6,811 bases of DNA from Bacillota bacterium (GTDB lineage: Bacteria > Bacillota > Clostridia > Tissierellales > Peptoniphilaceae). Below, in pieces: positions 1-6,807 of the stretch. The translations under genes and the position numbers were made by a program. The number at the start of each line of letters is the position of its first letter. Within the stretch, counting starts at the first letter, position 1. Location: contig JAEXBH010000056.1 of assembly GCA_023394215.1 (NCBI GenBank), positions 1 to 6,811 of the forward strand, read 5' to 3'. A model generated the notes under the pieces. It was given only the letters and a program-made list of their open reading frames with translations. It was not told the origin of the DNA and made no database searches.

Positions 1-464
1 GTATAAGGGGTATTTCAGACCTTATAGCTATTCCTGCCATGATCAACCTTGACTTTGCCGATGTTCAATCAGTTATGAAGGATCAAGGTATTGCTCATAT
101 GGGTATAGGTCTTGCAAGCGGAGAAAATAGAGCTGTAGAAGCTGCCAAGTTGGCTATAAAGAGTCCTCTTTTAGAAACATCCATAGATGGAGCCAAAGCA
201 GTTTTGATAAATGTTTCTGCTGCAGATATGGCGTTATTGGAAGTAAGTGAAGCGGCAGAACTTATAAGAAATCAAATAGATCAGGAAGCTAACATTATTT
301 TGGGAGCAGGCATTGACGACACGTTGAAGGATGAAATCAAGATCACCGTTATAGGTACAGGTTTTGATAACAAGAAGATATCCACATCAAGTGTTAATTC
401 GGTAAAAACAAGTGAAAACAAGGAAAGTTCAGGCTTAATAATACCTCCGTTCCTAAGAGGATAA
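1..464 (+). CDS. ftsZ: Cell division protein FtsZ, C-terminal part (5' end outside window)
   Basis: FtsZ is the tubulin-like GTPase that polymerises into the cytoplasmic Z ring at midcell. The reading frame is open from base 3 and yields 153 residues before TAA at 462-464. The first ATG (39) is internal, because the codons before it read IRGISDLIAIPA, which joins the family sequence ISDLI-x-x-P-x-(M/L)INLDFADV. Visible parts: the start of the C-terminal subdomain with INLDFADV and MGIG; the SPLLE...IDGAKAVLINV strand region; DEIKITVIGTGF closing the globular domain; a short polar Ser/Lys/Asn linker of about 25 residues; and the terminal peptide IPPFLRG. That peptide matches the conserved FtsZ tail (IPxFLR), which in known bacteria docks FtsA, SepF, ZapD or EzrA-type partners. 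The N-terminal GTP-binding half, with its GGGTGTG-type tubulin signature, lies outside the window. nrdR follows after 3 bases. Confidence 0.97.
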   Translation, partial: IRGISDLIAIPAMINLDFADVQSVMKDQGIAHMGIGLASGENRAVEAAKLAIKSPLLETSIDGAKAVLINVSAADMALLEVSEAAELIRNQIDQEANIILGAGIDDTLKDEIKITVIGTGFDNKKISTSSVNSVKTSENKESSGLIIPPFLRG

Positions 465-467
465 TCT

Positions 468-923
468 ATGAGATGTCCTTATTGTGGTTTTCATGATTCA
501 AAGGTTATAGACTCAAGACCTACGGAAGACAATGAGGCCGTGAGAAGAAGAAGAGAATGTTTAAGATGCGATAAGAGATTTACCACCTATGAAAGAGTGG
601 AAGACCAGGAAGTTATGGTTATAAAGAAGGATAATACCAGAGAGCCTTTCCAAAGGACCAAACTTTTGAACGGTATGATAAAGTCGTGTGAAAAGAGACC
701 CGTATCGATAGATATGCTTGAAAAAGCGGTCGATGAAATCGAAACTGAACTTAATCATTTAAATCAAAAGGAAGTAACATCTGCCTACATAGGAGATATG
801 ATAATGGAGAAACTTAAAAAGATTGACAAGGTTGCCTATGTAAGATTTGCTTCTGTCTACAGGGAATTTGAGGACGTTCAAACTTTCTATGAGGAAATCA
901 AGAATCTTAAGACTGACGACTGA
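468..923 (+). CDS. nrdR: Transcriptional repressor NrdR
   Basis: NrdR is a zinc- and nucleotide-binding repressor of ribonucleotide reductase operons. It senses ATP/dATP and binds tandem NrdR boxes upstream of nrd genes. The protein has 151 residues, the usual family length. An N-terminal zinc ribbon uses Cys3, Cys6, Cys31 and Cys34 (MRCPYC ... CLRC), with the hallmark basic run RRRREC between the pairs and RFTTYERVE after it. From about residue 48 to the end lies the ATP-cone domain (VMVIKKDNTREPF, then helices ending with YVRFASVYREFEDVQTF). The ATG at 468 is the only sensible start, since it places MRCPYC at the N-terminus. It is preceded by AGAGGA at 456-461, which is formed by the last ftsZ codons, 6 bases before the ATG. 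With only 3 bases after the ftsZ stop, cotranscription and translational coupling are likely. I saw no NrdR box in the window, so autoregulation is not supported here. Confidence 0.97.
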   Translation: MRCPYCGFHDSKVIDSRPTEDNEAVRRRRECLRCDKRFTTYERVEDQEVMVIKKDNTREPFQRTKLLNGMIKSCEKRPVSIDMLEKAVDEIETELNHLNQKEVTSAYIGDMIMEKLKKIDKVAYVRFASVYREFEDVQTFYEEIKNLKTDD

Positions 924-951
924 TTGAAAGATTTGACTTAAATAGTGTATT

Positions 952-984
952 AATGCCAAATTTATTAATGAATTTGGCATTTTT
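952..984 (+). terminator. Probable Rho-independent terminator after nrdR
   Basis: An 11-bp perfect inverted repeat (952-962 with 971-981, core ATGCCAAATT/AATTTGGCAT) encloses an 8-base spacer. Two more pairs, U-G and A-U, could tighten this to a UUAA tetraloop. A short T run (981-984) and further A/T follow. The stem is A+T-rich apart from a GCC/GGC clamp and the T run is brief, so termination may be partial. It sits between the nrdR stop (923) and the rarA ribosome binding site (989-995), which fits the end of the ftsZ-nrdR transcript. A poor candidate promoter for rarA, TTGAAA at 924-929 and TATTAA at 948-953 with 18-base spacing, overlaps its upstream edge. I do not annotate that separately. 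Confidence 0.7.
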
Positions 985-998
985 AATTAGGGGAGCAT

Positions 999-2339
999 AT
1001 GGATAATTTGAATTTTTTTGAAATGACAGCAGGTGAAGAATTAAATAAAAATGCTCCTTTAGCGGCGAGATTGAGACCTGAAACCATAGAGGACTTTGTA
1101 GGGCAAGATCATCTTATAGGTAAGGATAAACCGTTATACAGGATGATAAAAGCAGGAAGGATTTCATCTATGATTTTCTACGGACCACCGGGAGTAGGGA
1201 AAACTACTCTTGCCTATATAATAGCTAAATCCGGGAATATGGATTTTAGAGAAATGTCTGCGACTTCCGCCGGGGTAAAGGATATAAAGGAAGTTATAGA
1301 TAGGGCTAAAAGCAATTTATCCATGTATTCATTAAGAACGATATTGTTTATAGATGAAATTCATAGGTTTAACAAGTCTCAGCAGGATACTTTGCTTCCC
1401 CATGTTGAAAGCGGGTTGATAACTTTGATCGGAGCAACTACGGAAAATCCTTACTTTGAAGTAAATAAGGCCCTTATATCCAGATGCCATGTTGTTACTC
1501 TTGAAAAATTGGGAGATAAGGATTTGGCAAAGTTGGTTGATTTTGCAATCAGAGATAAGGACAGGGGTTACGGAGCTTTTGATATAGAAATAGATGATAG
1601 GGCAGTAAGTCATCTTATAATTGCAAGCGGCGGGGATGCAAGATTTTTATTAAACAGTTTGGAACTTGCAATTTTGTCAAATGACAGAAAAGACGGTAAA
1701 ATCCATATAAGTGCTGATGATATAAAAAATTCTATAATTGATAAACCTGCATATTATGACAAGGATTCCGATGAGCATTATGATACAATTTCAGCCTTTA
1801 TAAAGTCTATGAGAGGGTCAGATCCGGATGCGGCAATATATTATTTAGCAAAAATGCTTGCAGGAGGAGAGGATATAAAGTTCATAGCGAGGCGTATCCT
1901 CATACTTGCAAGCGAGGATATAGGTTTGGCGGATCCAAATGCTTTAAATGTTGCAATGTCGGCTTTTAATGCCGTAAATGTAATAGGTAACCCTGAAGCA
2001 AGGATAATACTTGCAAATGCGGTTATATATATGGCGCTTGCCCCTAAAAGTAATTCAGCATATATGGCTATAAATAGGGCTATGGATTTTATTAAAAATG
2101 AGGGATTTTTTGCAACGCCTGATTATCTTAGAGATGCAAGTTATGAAGGAGCTAAAGACTTAAACCGAGGGATAGGTTACAAGTATCCCCATGATTATCC
2201 GGATTCCTGGGTAAGGCAGAGATATTTGCCTAAGGAAATAGAAAAGCAGGTATTTTATTATCCTAATAAACTTGGATATGAAAAAGAAATTAATGATAGA
2301 TTAAATAAAATAAAAGCGGGAGAAGAAAATGGAAATTAA
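999..2339 (+). CDS. rarA: Replication-associated recombination protein RarA (MgsA-type AAA+ ATPase)
   Basis: RarA is a clamp-loader-like AAA+ ATPase (bacterial relative of yeast Mgs1 and human WRNIP1) that acts on stalled replication forks and ssDNA-associated DNA ends with SSB. It has 446 residues, normal for the family. Order of elements: a short N-terminal tail; [19 protein letters not shown] (about 21-39), the family opening; Walker [10 protein letters not shown] (62-70); Walker [12 protein letters not shown] (115-125); sensor 1 GATTENP (145-151); an arginine-finger segment ALISRCH (158-164); a sensor 2 region [12 protein letters not shown]; then the MgsA C-terminal oligomerisation domain ([47 protein letters not shown]). 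All catalytic motifs are intact. The ATG at 999 follows AGGGGAG at 989-995. The gene overlaps asnS by 11 bases, so the two form an operon. The alternative, a DnaX or RuvB paralogue, is excluded by the C-terminal domain. Confidence 0.96.
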   Translation: MDNLNFFEMTAGEELNKNAPLAARLRPETIEDFVGQDHLIGKDKPLYRMIKAGRISSMIFYGPPGVGKTTLAYIIAKSGNMDFREMSATSAGVKDIKEVIDRAKSNLSMYSLRTILFIDEIHRFNKSQQDTLLPHVESGLITLIGATTENPYFEVNKALISRCHVVTLEKLGDKDLAKLVDFAIRDKDRGYGAFDIEIDDRAVSHLIIASGGDARFLLNSLELAILSNDRKDGKIHISADDIKNSIIDKPAYYDKDSDEHYDTISAFIKSMRGSDPDAAIYYLAKMLAGGEDIKFIARRILILASEDIGLADPNALNVAMSAFNAVNVIGNPEARIILANAVIYMALAPKSNSAYMAINRAMDFIKNEGFFATPDYLRDASYEGAKDLNRGIGYKYPHDYPDSWVRQRYLPKEIEKQVFYYPNKLGYEKEINDRLNKIKAGEENGN

Positions 2340-3717
2340 GCATTTGTTTAAAAATTACGAGAAATACTTAAATCAAGAAGTTGAAGTTAAGGGATGGATA
2401 AGAAAGTCCAGAGAATCAAAAAATTTCGGTTTTTTAGAAATCAATGACGGAAGCTTCTTTAATCCTGTGCAAGTTGTTGTTGAAGCTGGACTTGAAAATT
2501 TTAAGGAAATTTTCTCTCTTGGTCTTTCGGCATCTGTTGCGGTTAAGGGTAAGCTTGTTAAGCCGGAAGGTGCTAAGCAGGCTTTTGAAATACAGGCTGA
2601 GGAAATATCAGTGCTTCATGATTCGGATAAGGACTATCCGCTTCAAAATAAGAGGCACACTCTTGAATATTTAAGAACTTTACCGTCTCTTAGGGCAAGG
2701 ACAAATACCTATAATGCTGTATTTAGGGTAAGATCTGTTTTGGCATTTGCAATACACAAGTTTTTCAATGAAAGAGGGTTTATTTATGTTCATACCCCTA
2801 TTATTACCGCATCGGATGCGGAAGGAGCCGGAGAAATGTTCAGGGCAACGACCTTTGATTTAAATGAACTTCCAAAAGATGAAAATAACAGGGTTGATGA
2901 CAGTAAGGACTTTTTCGGTACAGCTGCAAATCTTACAGTGTCAGGTCAGCTTGAAGTTGAAGGTTATGCTATGGCGTATGGTAAGGTTTATACCTTTGGA
3001 CCTACTTTCAGGGCTGAAAATTCAAATACACCGAGACACGCTGCAGAATTTTGGATGATAGAGCCGGAAATAGCTTTTTCAGAATTGACTGATGTAATGG
3101 ATCTTGCAGAGGATATGGTCAAGTATATCGTTGAATATGTTATGAAAGAACTTCCAGAAGAAATGGAATTTTTCAACAAGTTTGTAGACAATGAACTTCT
3201 TGCCAGGCTAAATAAGCTTATAAAATCGGAATTTAAGAGACTTCCATATACAGAAGCCATTGAAATTTTAAAGAAGGCTGATGTAGAATTTGCATATCCT
3301 GTGGAATGGGGAGCGGATTTGCAAACTGAACACGAAAGATATCTTACTGAGAAAGTGTTTAACGGACCTGTATTTGTTACAGATTATCCAAAAGATATCA
3401 AATCTTTCTATATGAGATTAAATGATGATGGAAAGACGGTTGCGGCTACAGATATGTTGGTTCCCGGAGTAGGAGAGCTTATAGGCGGTTCTCAAAGGGA
3501 AGAAAGAGAAGATGTGTTGGTAGCCAGCATGCAGGCTAAGGGTATTGTTCCTGAGGATTATCAATGGTATACAGATCTTAGAAGGTTTGGTGGAAATAAG
3601 CATGGCGGATTTGGACTTGGTTTTGAAAGAATGGTAATGTATCTGACAGGTATGAAAAATATCAGAGACGTTATACCTTACCCAAGAACAGTAAATTCTA
3701 TGCATAAGGAAAAGTAA
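2329..3717 (+). CDS. asnS: Asparagine--tRNA ligase (AsnRS, class IIb)
   Basis: This cytoplasmic enzyme activates asparagine with ATP and charges tRNA(Asn). The 462 residues match the usual bacterial AsnRS length (about 430-466). The N-terminal OB-fold anticodon-binding domain spans about residues 1-105 ([25 protein letters not shown]). The class II catalytic core follows: motif 1 around [16 protein letters not shown] (145-160), the flexible and substrate segment TVSGQLEVE (203-211), motif 2 [21 protein letters not shown] (227-247), and motif 3 [15 protein letters not shown] (427-441). The end [13 protein letters not shown] is AsnRS-like. An AspRS is less likely, because the bacterial GAD insertion is absent and the final loop reads YPRT rather than the FPRD of archaeal-type AspRS. 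The ATG at 2329 lies inside the rarA 3' end, with GGGAG at 2318-2322. No T-box precedes it, so expression probably depends on the rarA transcript. No clear terminator follows before the leuS promoter. Confidence 0.96.
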   Translation: MEIKHLFKNYEKYLNQEVEVKGWIRKSRESKNFGFLEINDGSFFNPVQVVVEAGLENFKEIFSLGLSASVAVKGKLVKPEGAKQAFEIQAEEISVLHDSDKDYPLQNKRHTLEYLRTLPSLRARTNTYNAVFRVRSVLAFAIHKFFNERGFIYVHTPIITASDAEGAGEMFRATTFDLNELPKDENNRVDDSKDFFGTAANLTVSGQLEVEGYAMAYGKVYTFGPTFRAENSNTPRHAAEFWMIEPEIAFSELTDVMDLAEDMVKYIVEYVMKELPEEMEFFNKFVDNELLARLNKLIKSEFKRLPYTEAIEILKKADVEFAYPVEWGADLQTEHERYLTEKVFNGPVFVTDYPKDIKSFYMRLNDDGKTVAATDMLVPGVGELIGGSQREEREDVLVASMQAKGIVPEDYQWYTDLRRFGGNKHGGFGLGFERMVMYLTGMKNIRDVIPYPRTVNSMHKEK

Positions 3718-3720
3718 AAA

Positions 3721-3749
3721 TTTACAAAAGGTAAAAAATTTGGTATCAT
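3721..3749 (+). promoter_or_regulatory. Promoter for the leuS T-box leader (sigma-A type, extended -10)
   Basis: A -35 element TTTACA (3721-3726, 5 of 6 to consensus) is separated by exactly 17 bases from a -10 element TATCAT (3744-3749, 5 of 6). TGG directly before the -10 (3741-3743) supplies the extended TGn motif common in Gram-positive promoters. It starts 4 bases after the asnS stop, and initiation would be near 3756, just before the T-box leader. It gives leuS its own transcript independent of rarA-asnS. Strength and start site are inferred from the match only. Confidence 0.72.
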
Positions 3750-3756
3750 CTATAAA

Positions 3757-3960
3757 TAAGTAAATATTAGAAGGCTGAGATTGAGAGTATTAAGCTTGGA
3801 ATATTTTTAGAGAGTCTGTGTTTGCTGGAAACAGATAATAGGAAAAGCCCAACTTTCTCATGAGCTGTGCGGTTATACCGTTAAAATTTTTGAGTGGATT
3901 TTTATAATCAATAAGAGTGGTAACGCGGACCTTTCGTCTCTTGATGGAGGGTCCTTTTTT
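3757..3960 (+). promoter_or_regulatory. T-box leader (tRNA-Leu-responsive riboswitch) of leuS
   Basis: T-box leaders bind uncharged tRNA and switch from terminator to antiterminator. Stem I signs: AGUA at 3786-3789 on the 5' side; the AG-rich bulge AGAGAG at 3809-3814; an apical hairpin UCUGU/ACAGA (3815-3819 with 3831-3835) closing a GUUUGCUGGAA loop; and the 3' strand CCAACUUUCUCAUGAGC (3849-3865). The specifier should lie in that strand. The candidates are CUU (3853-3855) and CUC (3857-3859, followed by A). Both are leucine codons readable by tRNA-Leu(GAG). A small hairpin CGGU/ACCG follows (3870-3880). The T-box element is AAGAGUGGUAACGCGG (3913-3928). Its UGGU (3918-3921) complements the tRNA end ACCA, matching the A discriminator of tRNA-Leu. 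The antiterminator pairs AAGAG (3913-3917) with CUCUU (3938-3942) and GCG (3925-3927) with CGU (3935-3937). It excludes the terminator at 3927-3954. Confidence 0.93.
3927..3960 (+). terminator. Conditional terminator of the leuS T-box
   Basis: Bases 3927-3938 (GGACCUUUCGUC) pair along their whole length with 3943-3954 (GAUGGAGGGUCC), including three G-U wobbles, around a UCUU loop, and six T follow (3955-3960). This is a strong intrinsic terminator. Its 5' arm shares G3927 and the CGU strand (3935-3937) with the T-box antiterminator, so uncharged tRNA-Leu binding should prevent its formation. Because no clear terminator follows asnS, it may also stop transcripts arriving from rarA-asnS. Confidence 0.92.
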
Positions 3961-3988
3961 ATTTAAACAAATATATTTGGAGGATGGG

Positions 3989-6403
3989 ATGAACAGATAT
4001 AACCCTAACGCCATAGAGAAGAAATGGCAAAAAATATGGGATGAAGAAAAAACATTTAAGACAGTAATAAACAAGGATAAGAAGAAATTTTACGGACTTA
4101 TAGAGTTTCCTTATCCGTCAGGACAAGGGCTTCATGTAGGGCATCCGAGATCTTATACTGCCCTTGATGTAGTTGCAAGAAAAAGAAGACTTGAAGGAGA
4201 GGAAGTTTTGTTTCCAATGGGCTTTGATGCCTTTGGACTTCCTACTGAAAATTATGCCATAAAGAACAAGATTCATCCGAGGATAGTAACCGAGGATAAT
4301 ATTAAAAACTTTACAAGACAGCTAAAGTCTATAGGTTTTTCATTTGATTGGGATAGGGCTGTAGATACAACAGACCCTGAATATTTTAAGTGGACTCAGT
4401 GGATCTTTATTCAGATGTTTAAAAAGGGGCTTGCTTATAAAAAGGAGTTTCCTATAAATTGGTGTCCTTCATGCAAGGTAGGGCTTGCTAATGAAGAAGT
4501 TGTGCAAGGGGCTTGTGAGAGATGCGGAACTTTGGTGGAACATAAGGTAAAAAATCAATGGATGCTTAAGATTACAGAGTATGCGGATAGACTTATAGAT
4601 GATCTTGATGAAGTAAATTATCTTGACCATATCAAGGCCCAACAAACAAATTGGATAGGTAGAAGTTTTGGTGCTGAGATAGATTTTAAAATTAAAGATC
4701 ATGATAAGAAACTTAGGGTATTTACAACAAGACCGGATACAATATATGGGGCAACCTATATGGTAATAGCACCTGAGCATCCTATAATAAAGGAACTTGA
4801 AGAAAGTTTGGAAAATCTTGATGAAATAAGGGCATATCAAGATTTTGCAAATAAAAAATCAGATTTTGAAAGATCCCAATTAAACAAGGATAAGACAGGG
4901 GTGGAACTTAAGGGAATTACTGCTGTAAATCCTGTAAGCGGTAAGGAAATACCGATTTGGGTATCTGATTATGTAATGATAACTTACGGAACAGGCGCTA
5001 TAATGGCGGTACCTGCTCATGATGATAGAGACTATGCTTTTGCAAAGAAGTTTAACCTTGAAATCATAGAGGTTGTTGAAGGCGGAGATGTAAGTAAAGA
5101 ACCTTATACCGATACTGATGACGGTATCTTAATAAATTCTCCGGTTATTAACGGTCTTAGGGTCAAAGAAGCAAAAGAAAAGATGATATCATATATTGAA
5201 GAAAAAGGACTTGGAGAAAAAAAGAAAAACTTCAAACTTCGTGATTGGGTATTTTCAAGGCAAAGATACTGGGGAGAACCTATACCTATGGTATATTGTG
5301 AACATTGCGGTTGGCAGCCTGTAGATGAAAAAGATTTGCCTGTTACCCTTCCCGATGTGGAAAACTATGAGCCTTCAGATGATGGAGAAAGTCCTCTATC
5401 TCTTATAGACTCTTATGTAAATACGACTTGTCCTAAGTGTGGGGCGGCTGCTCGCAGGGAAACCGATACTATGCCTCAATGGGCAGGTTCATCCTGGTAT
5501 TACCTAAGATATATGGATCCTGACAATAAGGAAGCTTTGGTAGGTAAAGAAGCTGTAGAATACTTCTCGCCTGTAGATTGGTATAACGGTGGAAATGAAC
5601 ATACGACTCTTCATCTTCTTTATTCAAGATTTTGGCATAAGTTCCTATATGATATAGGAGTTGTTCCTACAAAGGAACCTTATATGAAGAGGACTTCTCA
5701 TGGTATGATCTTGGGAGAAAATGGTGAAAAGATGTCAAAGTCAAGGGGCAATGTAGTAAATCCTGACGATATTATAAGGGACTACGGAGCTGATACATTA
5801 AGAACATATGAAATGTTTATTTCTGATTTTGAAAAGGCGGTGCCTTGGTCTGATTCAGGTGTTGCGGGTATAAGAAAATACCTTGACAGGGTTTGGAACC
5901 TTCAAGAAATCCTTGTAGATGGCGATGCTTATTCCAAGGATATGGAAATACTTATAAATCAAACTATTAAAAAGGTATCCGAGGACTACGAAACACTTAA
6001 GTACAATACTGCCATAGCCCAACTTATGACCTTACTTAACGCTTTTAAGGCAAAGGGAGCTATAAACAGGAAGGAATTTGAAATCTATCTTATCCTGTTA
6101 AATCCGTGTGCACCGCATATGACAGAAGAGCTTTGGGAAATTCTTGGAAATAAGGTTCAAATAGCAAATCAAACTATTTGGCCAAGCTTTGATGAAAACA
6201 AGCTTGTAGATGATACTATAGAAATACCCGTACAGATAAACGGAAAGGTAAGGACCGTAATTACTGTCGCCCTTGAAATTGAAAAAGATCAACTTTTTGA
6301 ACTTATAAGGAAAGATGAAAATATTATAAAGATTTTGGAAGGAAAGACTATAGTTAAGGAAATATATGTTCCTAAGAAGATAATTAATATAGTTGTGAAA
6401 TAG
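3989..6403 (+). CDS. leuS: Leucine--tRNA ligase (LeuRS, class Ia, with editing domain)
   Basis: This cytoplasmic enzyme charges tRNA(Leu) and hydrolyses mischarged tRNA. From the ATG at 3989 it has 804 residues, a usual length for Bacillota LeuRS. Landmarks: the HIGH signature HVGH (49-52) after [10 protein letters not shown]; a zinc-type pair C159/C162 (WCPSC) with C176/C179 (CERC); the CP1 editing domain with the Thr-rich loop TTRPDTI (246-252) and the HDDRD segment (344-348) carrying the conserved editing aspartate; a second Cys set C437/C440 and C481/C484; [21 protein letters not shown] (581-585); the helical anticodon-binding domain; and the C-terminal tail domain from about VQINGKVRT. 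The long leucine-specific insertion found before KMSKS in E. coli LeuRS is not present. The start is fixed by GGAGG at 3979-3983, 5 bases before the ATG, and by [14 protein letters not shown] at the N-terminus. An in-frame GTG at 3917 lies in the T-box and is rejected. Regulation is by the upstream T-box. The gene is intact. Confidence 0.97.
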   Translation: MNRYNPNAIEKKWQKIWDEEKTFKTVINKDKKKFYGLIEFPYPSGQGLHVGHPRSYTALDVVARKRRLEGEEVLFPMGFDAFGLPTENYAIKNKIHPRIVTEDNIKNFTRQLKSIGFSFDWDRAVDTTDPEYFKWTQWIFIQMFKKGLAYKKEFPINWCPSCKVGLANEEVVQGACERCGTLVEHKVKNQWMLKITEYADRLIDDLDEVNYLDHIKAQQTNWIGRSFGAEIDFKIKDHDKKLRVFTTRPDTIYGATYMVIAPEHPIIKELEESLENLDEIRAYQDFANKKSDFERSQLNKDKTGVELKGITAVNPVSGKEIPIWVSDYVMITYGTGAIMAVPAHDDRDYAFAKKFNLEIIEVVEGGDVSKEPYTDTDDGILINSPVINGLRVKEAKEKMISYIEEKGLGEKKKNFKLRDWVFSRQRYWGEPIPMVYCEHCGWQPVDEKDLPVTLPDVENYEPSDDGESPLSLIDSYVNTTCPKCGAAARRETDTMPQWAGSSWYYLRYMDPDNKEALVGKEAVEYFSPVDWYNGGNEHTTLHLLYSRFWHKFLYDIGVVPTKEPYMKRTSHGMILGENGEKMSKSRGNVVNPDDIIRDYGADTLRTYEMFISDFEKAVPWSDSGVAGIRKYLDRVWNLQEILVDGDAYSKDMEILINQTIKKVSEDYETLKYNTAIAQLMTLLNAFKAKGAINRKEFEIYLILLNPCAPHMTEELWEILGNKVQIANQTIWPSFDENKLVDDTIEIPVQINGKVRTVITVALEIEKDQLFELIRKDENIIKILEGKTIVKEIYVPKKIINIVVK

Positions 6404-6493
6404 TGCTCTATCCTTAATCAATAAAATTAACTTAAAAGATATACTTTATACAGGCTATGTGAAAATATTTATCCGTATATGTAAATGATTTTG

Positions 6494-6540
6494 TGTATCA
6501 ACCCAAATCCTAATTTAAGGGAGAGGGTTGATACATTTTT
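6494..6540 (+). terminator. Rho-independent terminator after leuS
   Basis: An 11-bp perfect inverted repeat, TGTATCAACCC (6494-6504) with GGGTTGATACA (6525-6535), is followed by five T (6536-6540) and then CTT. The 20-base interior can extend the hairpin: UCCU (6508-6511) pairs with AGGG (6518-6521, ending in a U-G pair) across a symmetric 3x3 purine-only internal loop (AAA/AGA), leaving an AAUUUA loop. It lies 90 bases after the leuS stop and ends the leuS transcript. The 6404-6493 stretch between stop and hairpin is A+T-rich with nothing recognisable. Confidence 0.88.
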
Positions 6541-6807
6541 CTTATAATACTTATTTGAAAGTTAAGAATTTTTGTGAGGGTAATGTATCGGATCCGGTTT
6601 AAAAACATATAAATTAGGGAAATTATAGATAAACTATTTTAAACGTGGTAAACTTGAATAAAAGAGAGGCAGATGTAAATTATATAAATTTTCAAAGATA
6701 TAAATAAAATTGTGGACAAAATATCATATAAATTAAGTATATTCATATCAGTCCTCTGCTATATAGCATCTATAGGAGAAAAGGGATGAAAAGATAAGGG
6801 GGAAAAA
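6541..6807 (+). other. A+T-rich intergenic region, probable 5' leader of the next gene
   Basis: I see no convincing protein gene, tRNA or riboswitch in these 267 bases. Contents: a perfect TATAAT at 6543-6548 without a -35 partner; the 8-base palindrome CGGATCCG (6589-6596); ATATAAATT three times (6607-6615, 6682-6690, 6726-6734); a weak promoter-like pair TGGACA (6713-6718) and TATATT (6738-6743) with a long 19-base spacing; the 12-base palindrome TGCTATATAGCA (6757-6768); and then AGGAG (6774-6778) serving a three-codon ORF ATG-AAA-AGA-TAA (6786-6797). The stop of that mini-ORF runs into AAGGGGG (6796-6802), which is well placed for the ATG at 6808. The layout suits an upstream regulatory region on the + strand, but the mechanism is not identifiable. 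Confidence 0.5.

Noticed and set aside
39..41. ATG as the start of a stand-alone small gene at the left edge.
   Set aside because: The frame is open to the window edge, and the upstream codons continue the FtsZ family sequence, so this is an internal Met.
1332..1613. Long open frame on the - strand inside rarA, with similar ones inside nrdR, asnS and leuS.
   Set aside because: All are opposite-strand or shifted-frame shadows of intact conserved genes, with low-complexity products and no ribosome binding sites.
2329..3717. Possibility that this gene is aspartyl-tRNA synthetase.
   Set aside because: The length, the lack of a GAD insertion domain and the IPYPRT end after motif 3 fit AsnRS better.
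6589..6596. Palindrome CGGATCCG in A+T-rich surroundings.
   Set aside because: It is a short isolated palindrome with no repeat partner, hairpin loop or operator context.
6710..6719. TTGTGGACAA, whose complement TTGTCCACA is one base from a DnaA box (TTATCCACA).
   Set aside because: It is a single imperfect box with no cluster, and the gene context is not that of an origin.
6713..6743. Promoter-like TGGACA and TATATT upstream of the last ATG.
   Set aside because: The spacing is 19 bases and A/T richness makes such matches common, so it is mentioned only within the intergenic entry.
6639..6746. A 35-codon ORF on the - strand with a hydrophobic, Ile/Leu/Tyr-rich product and an AGAGGA-like site 5 bases before its ATG.
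   Set aside because: A+T-rich DNA readily yields short hydrophobic ORFs. There is no promoter or recognisable family, and it runs opposite to every other gene. Conservation data would be needed.
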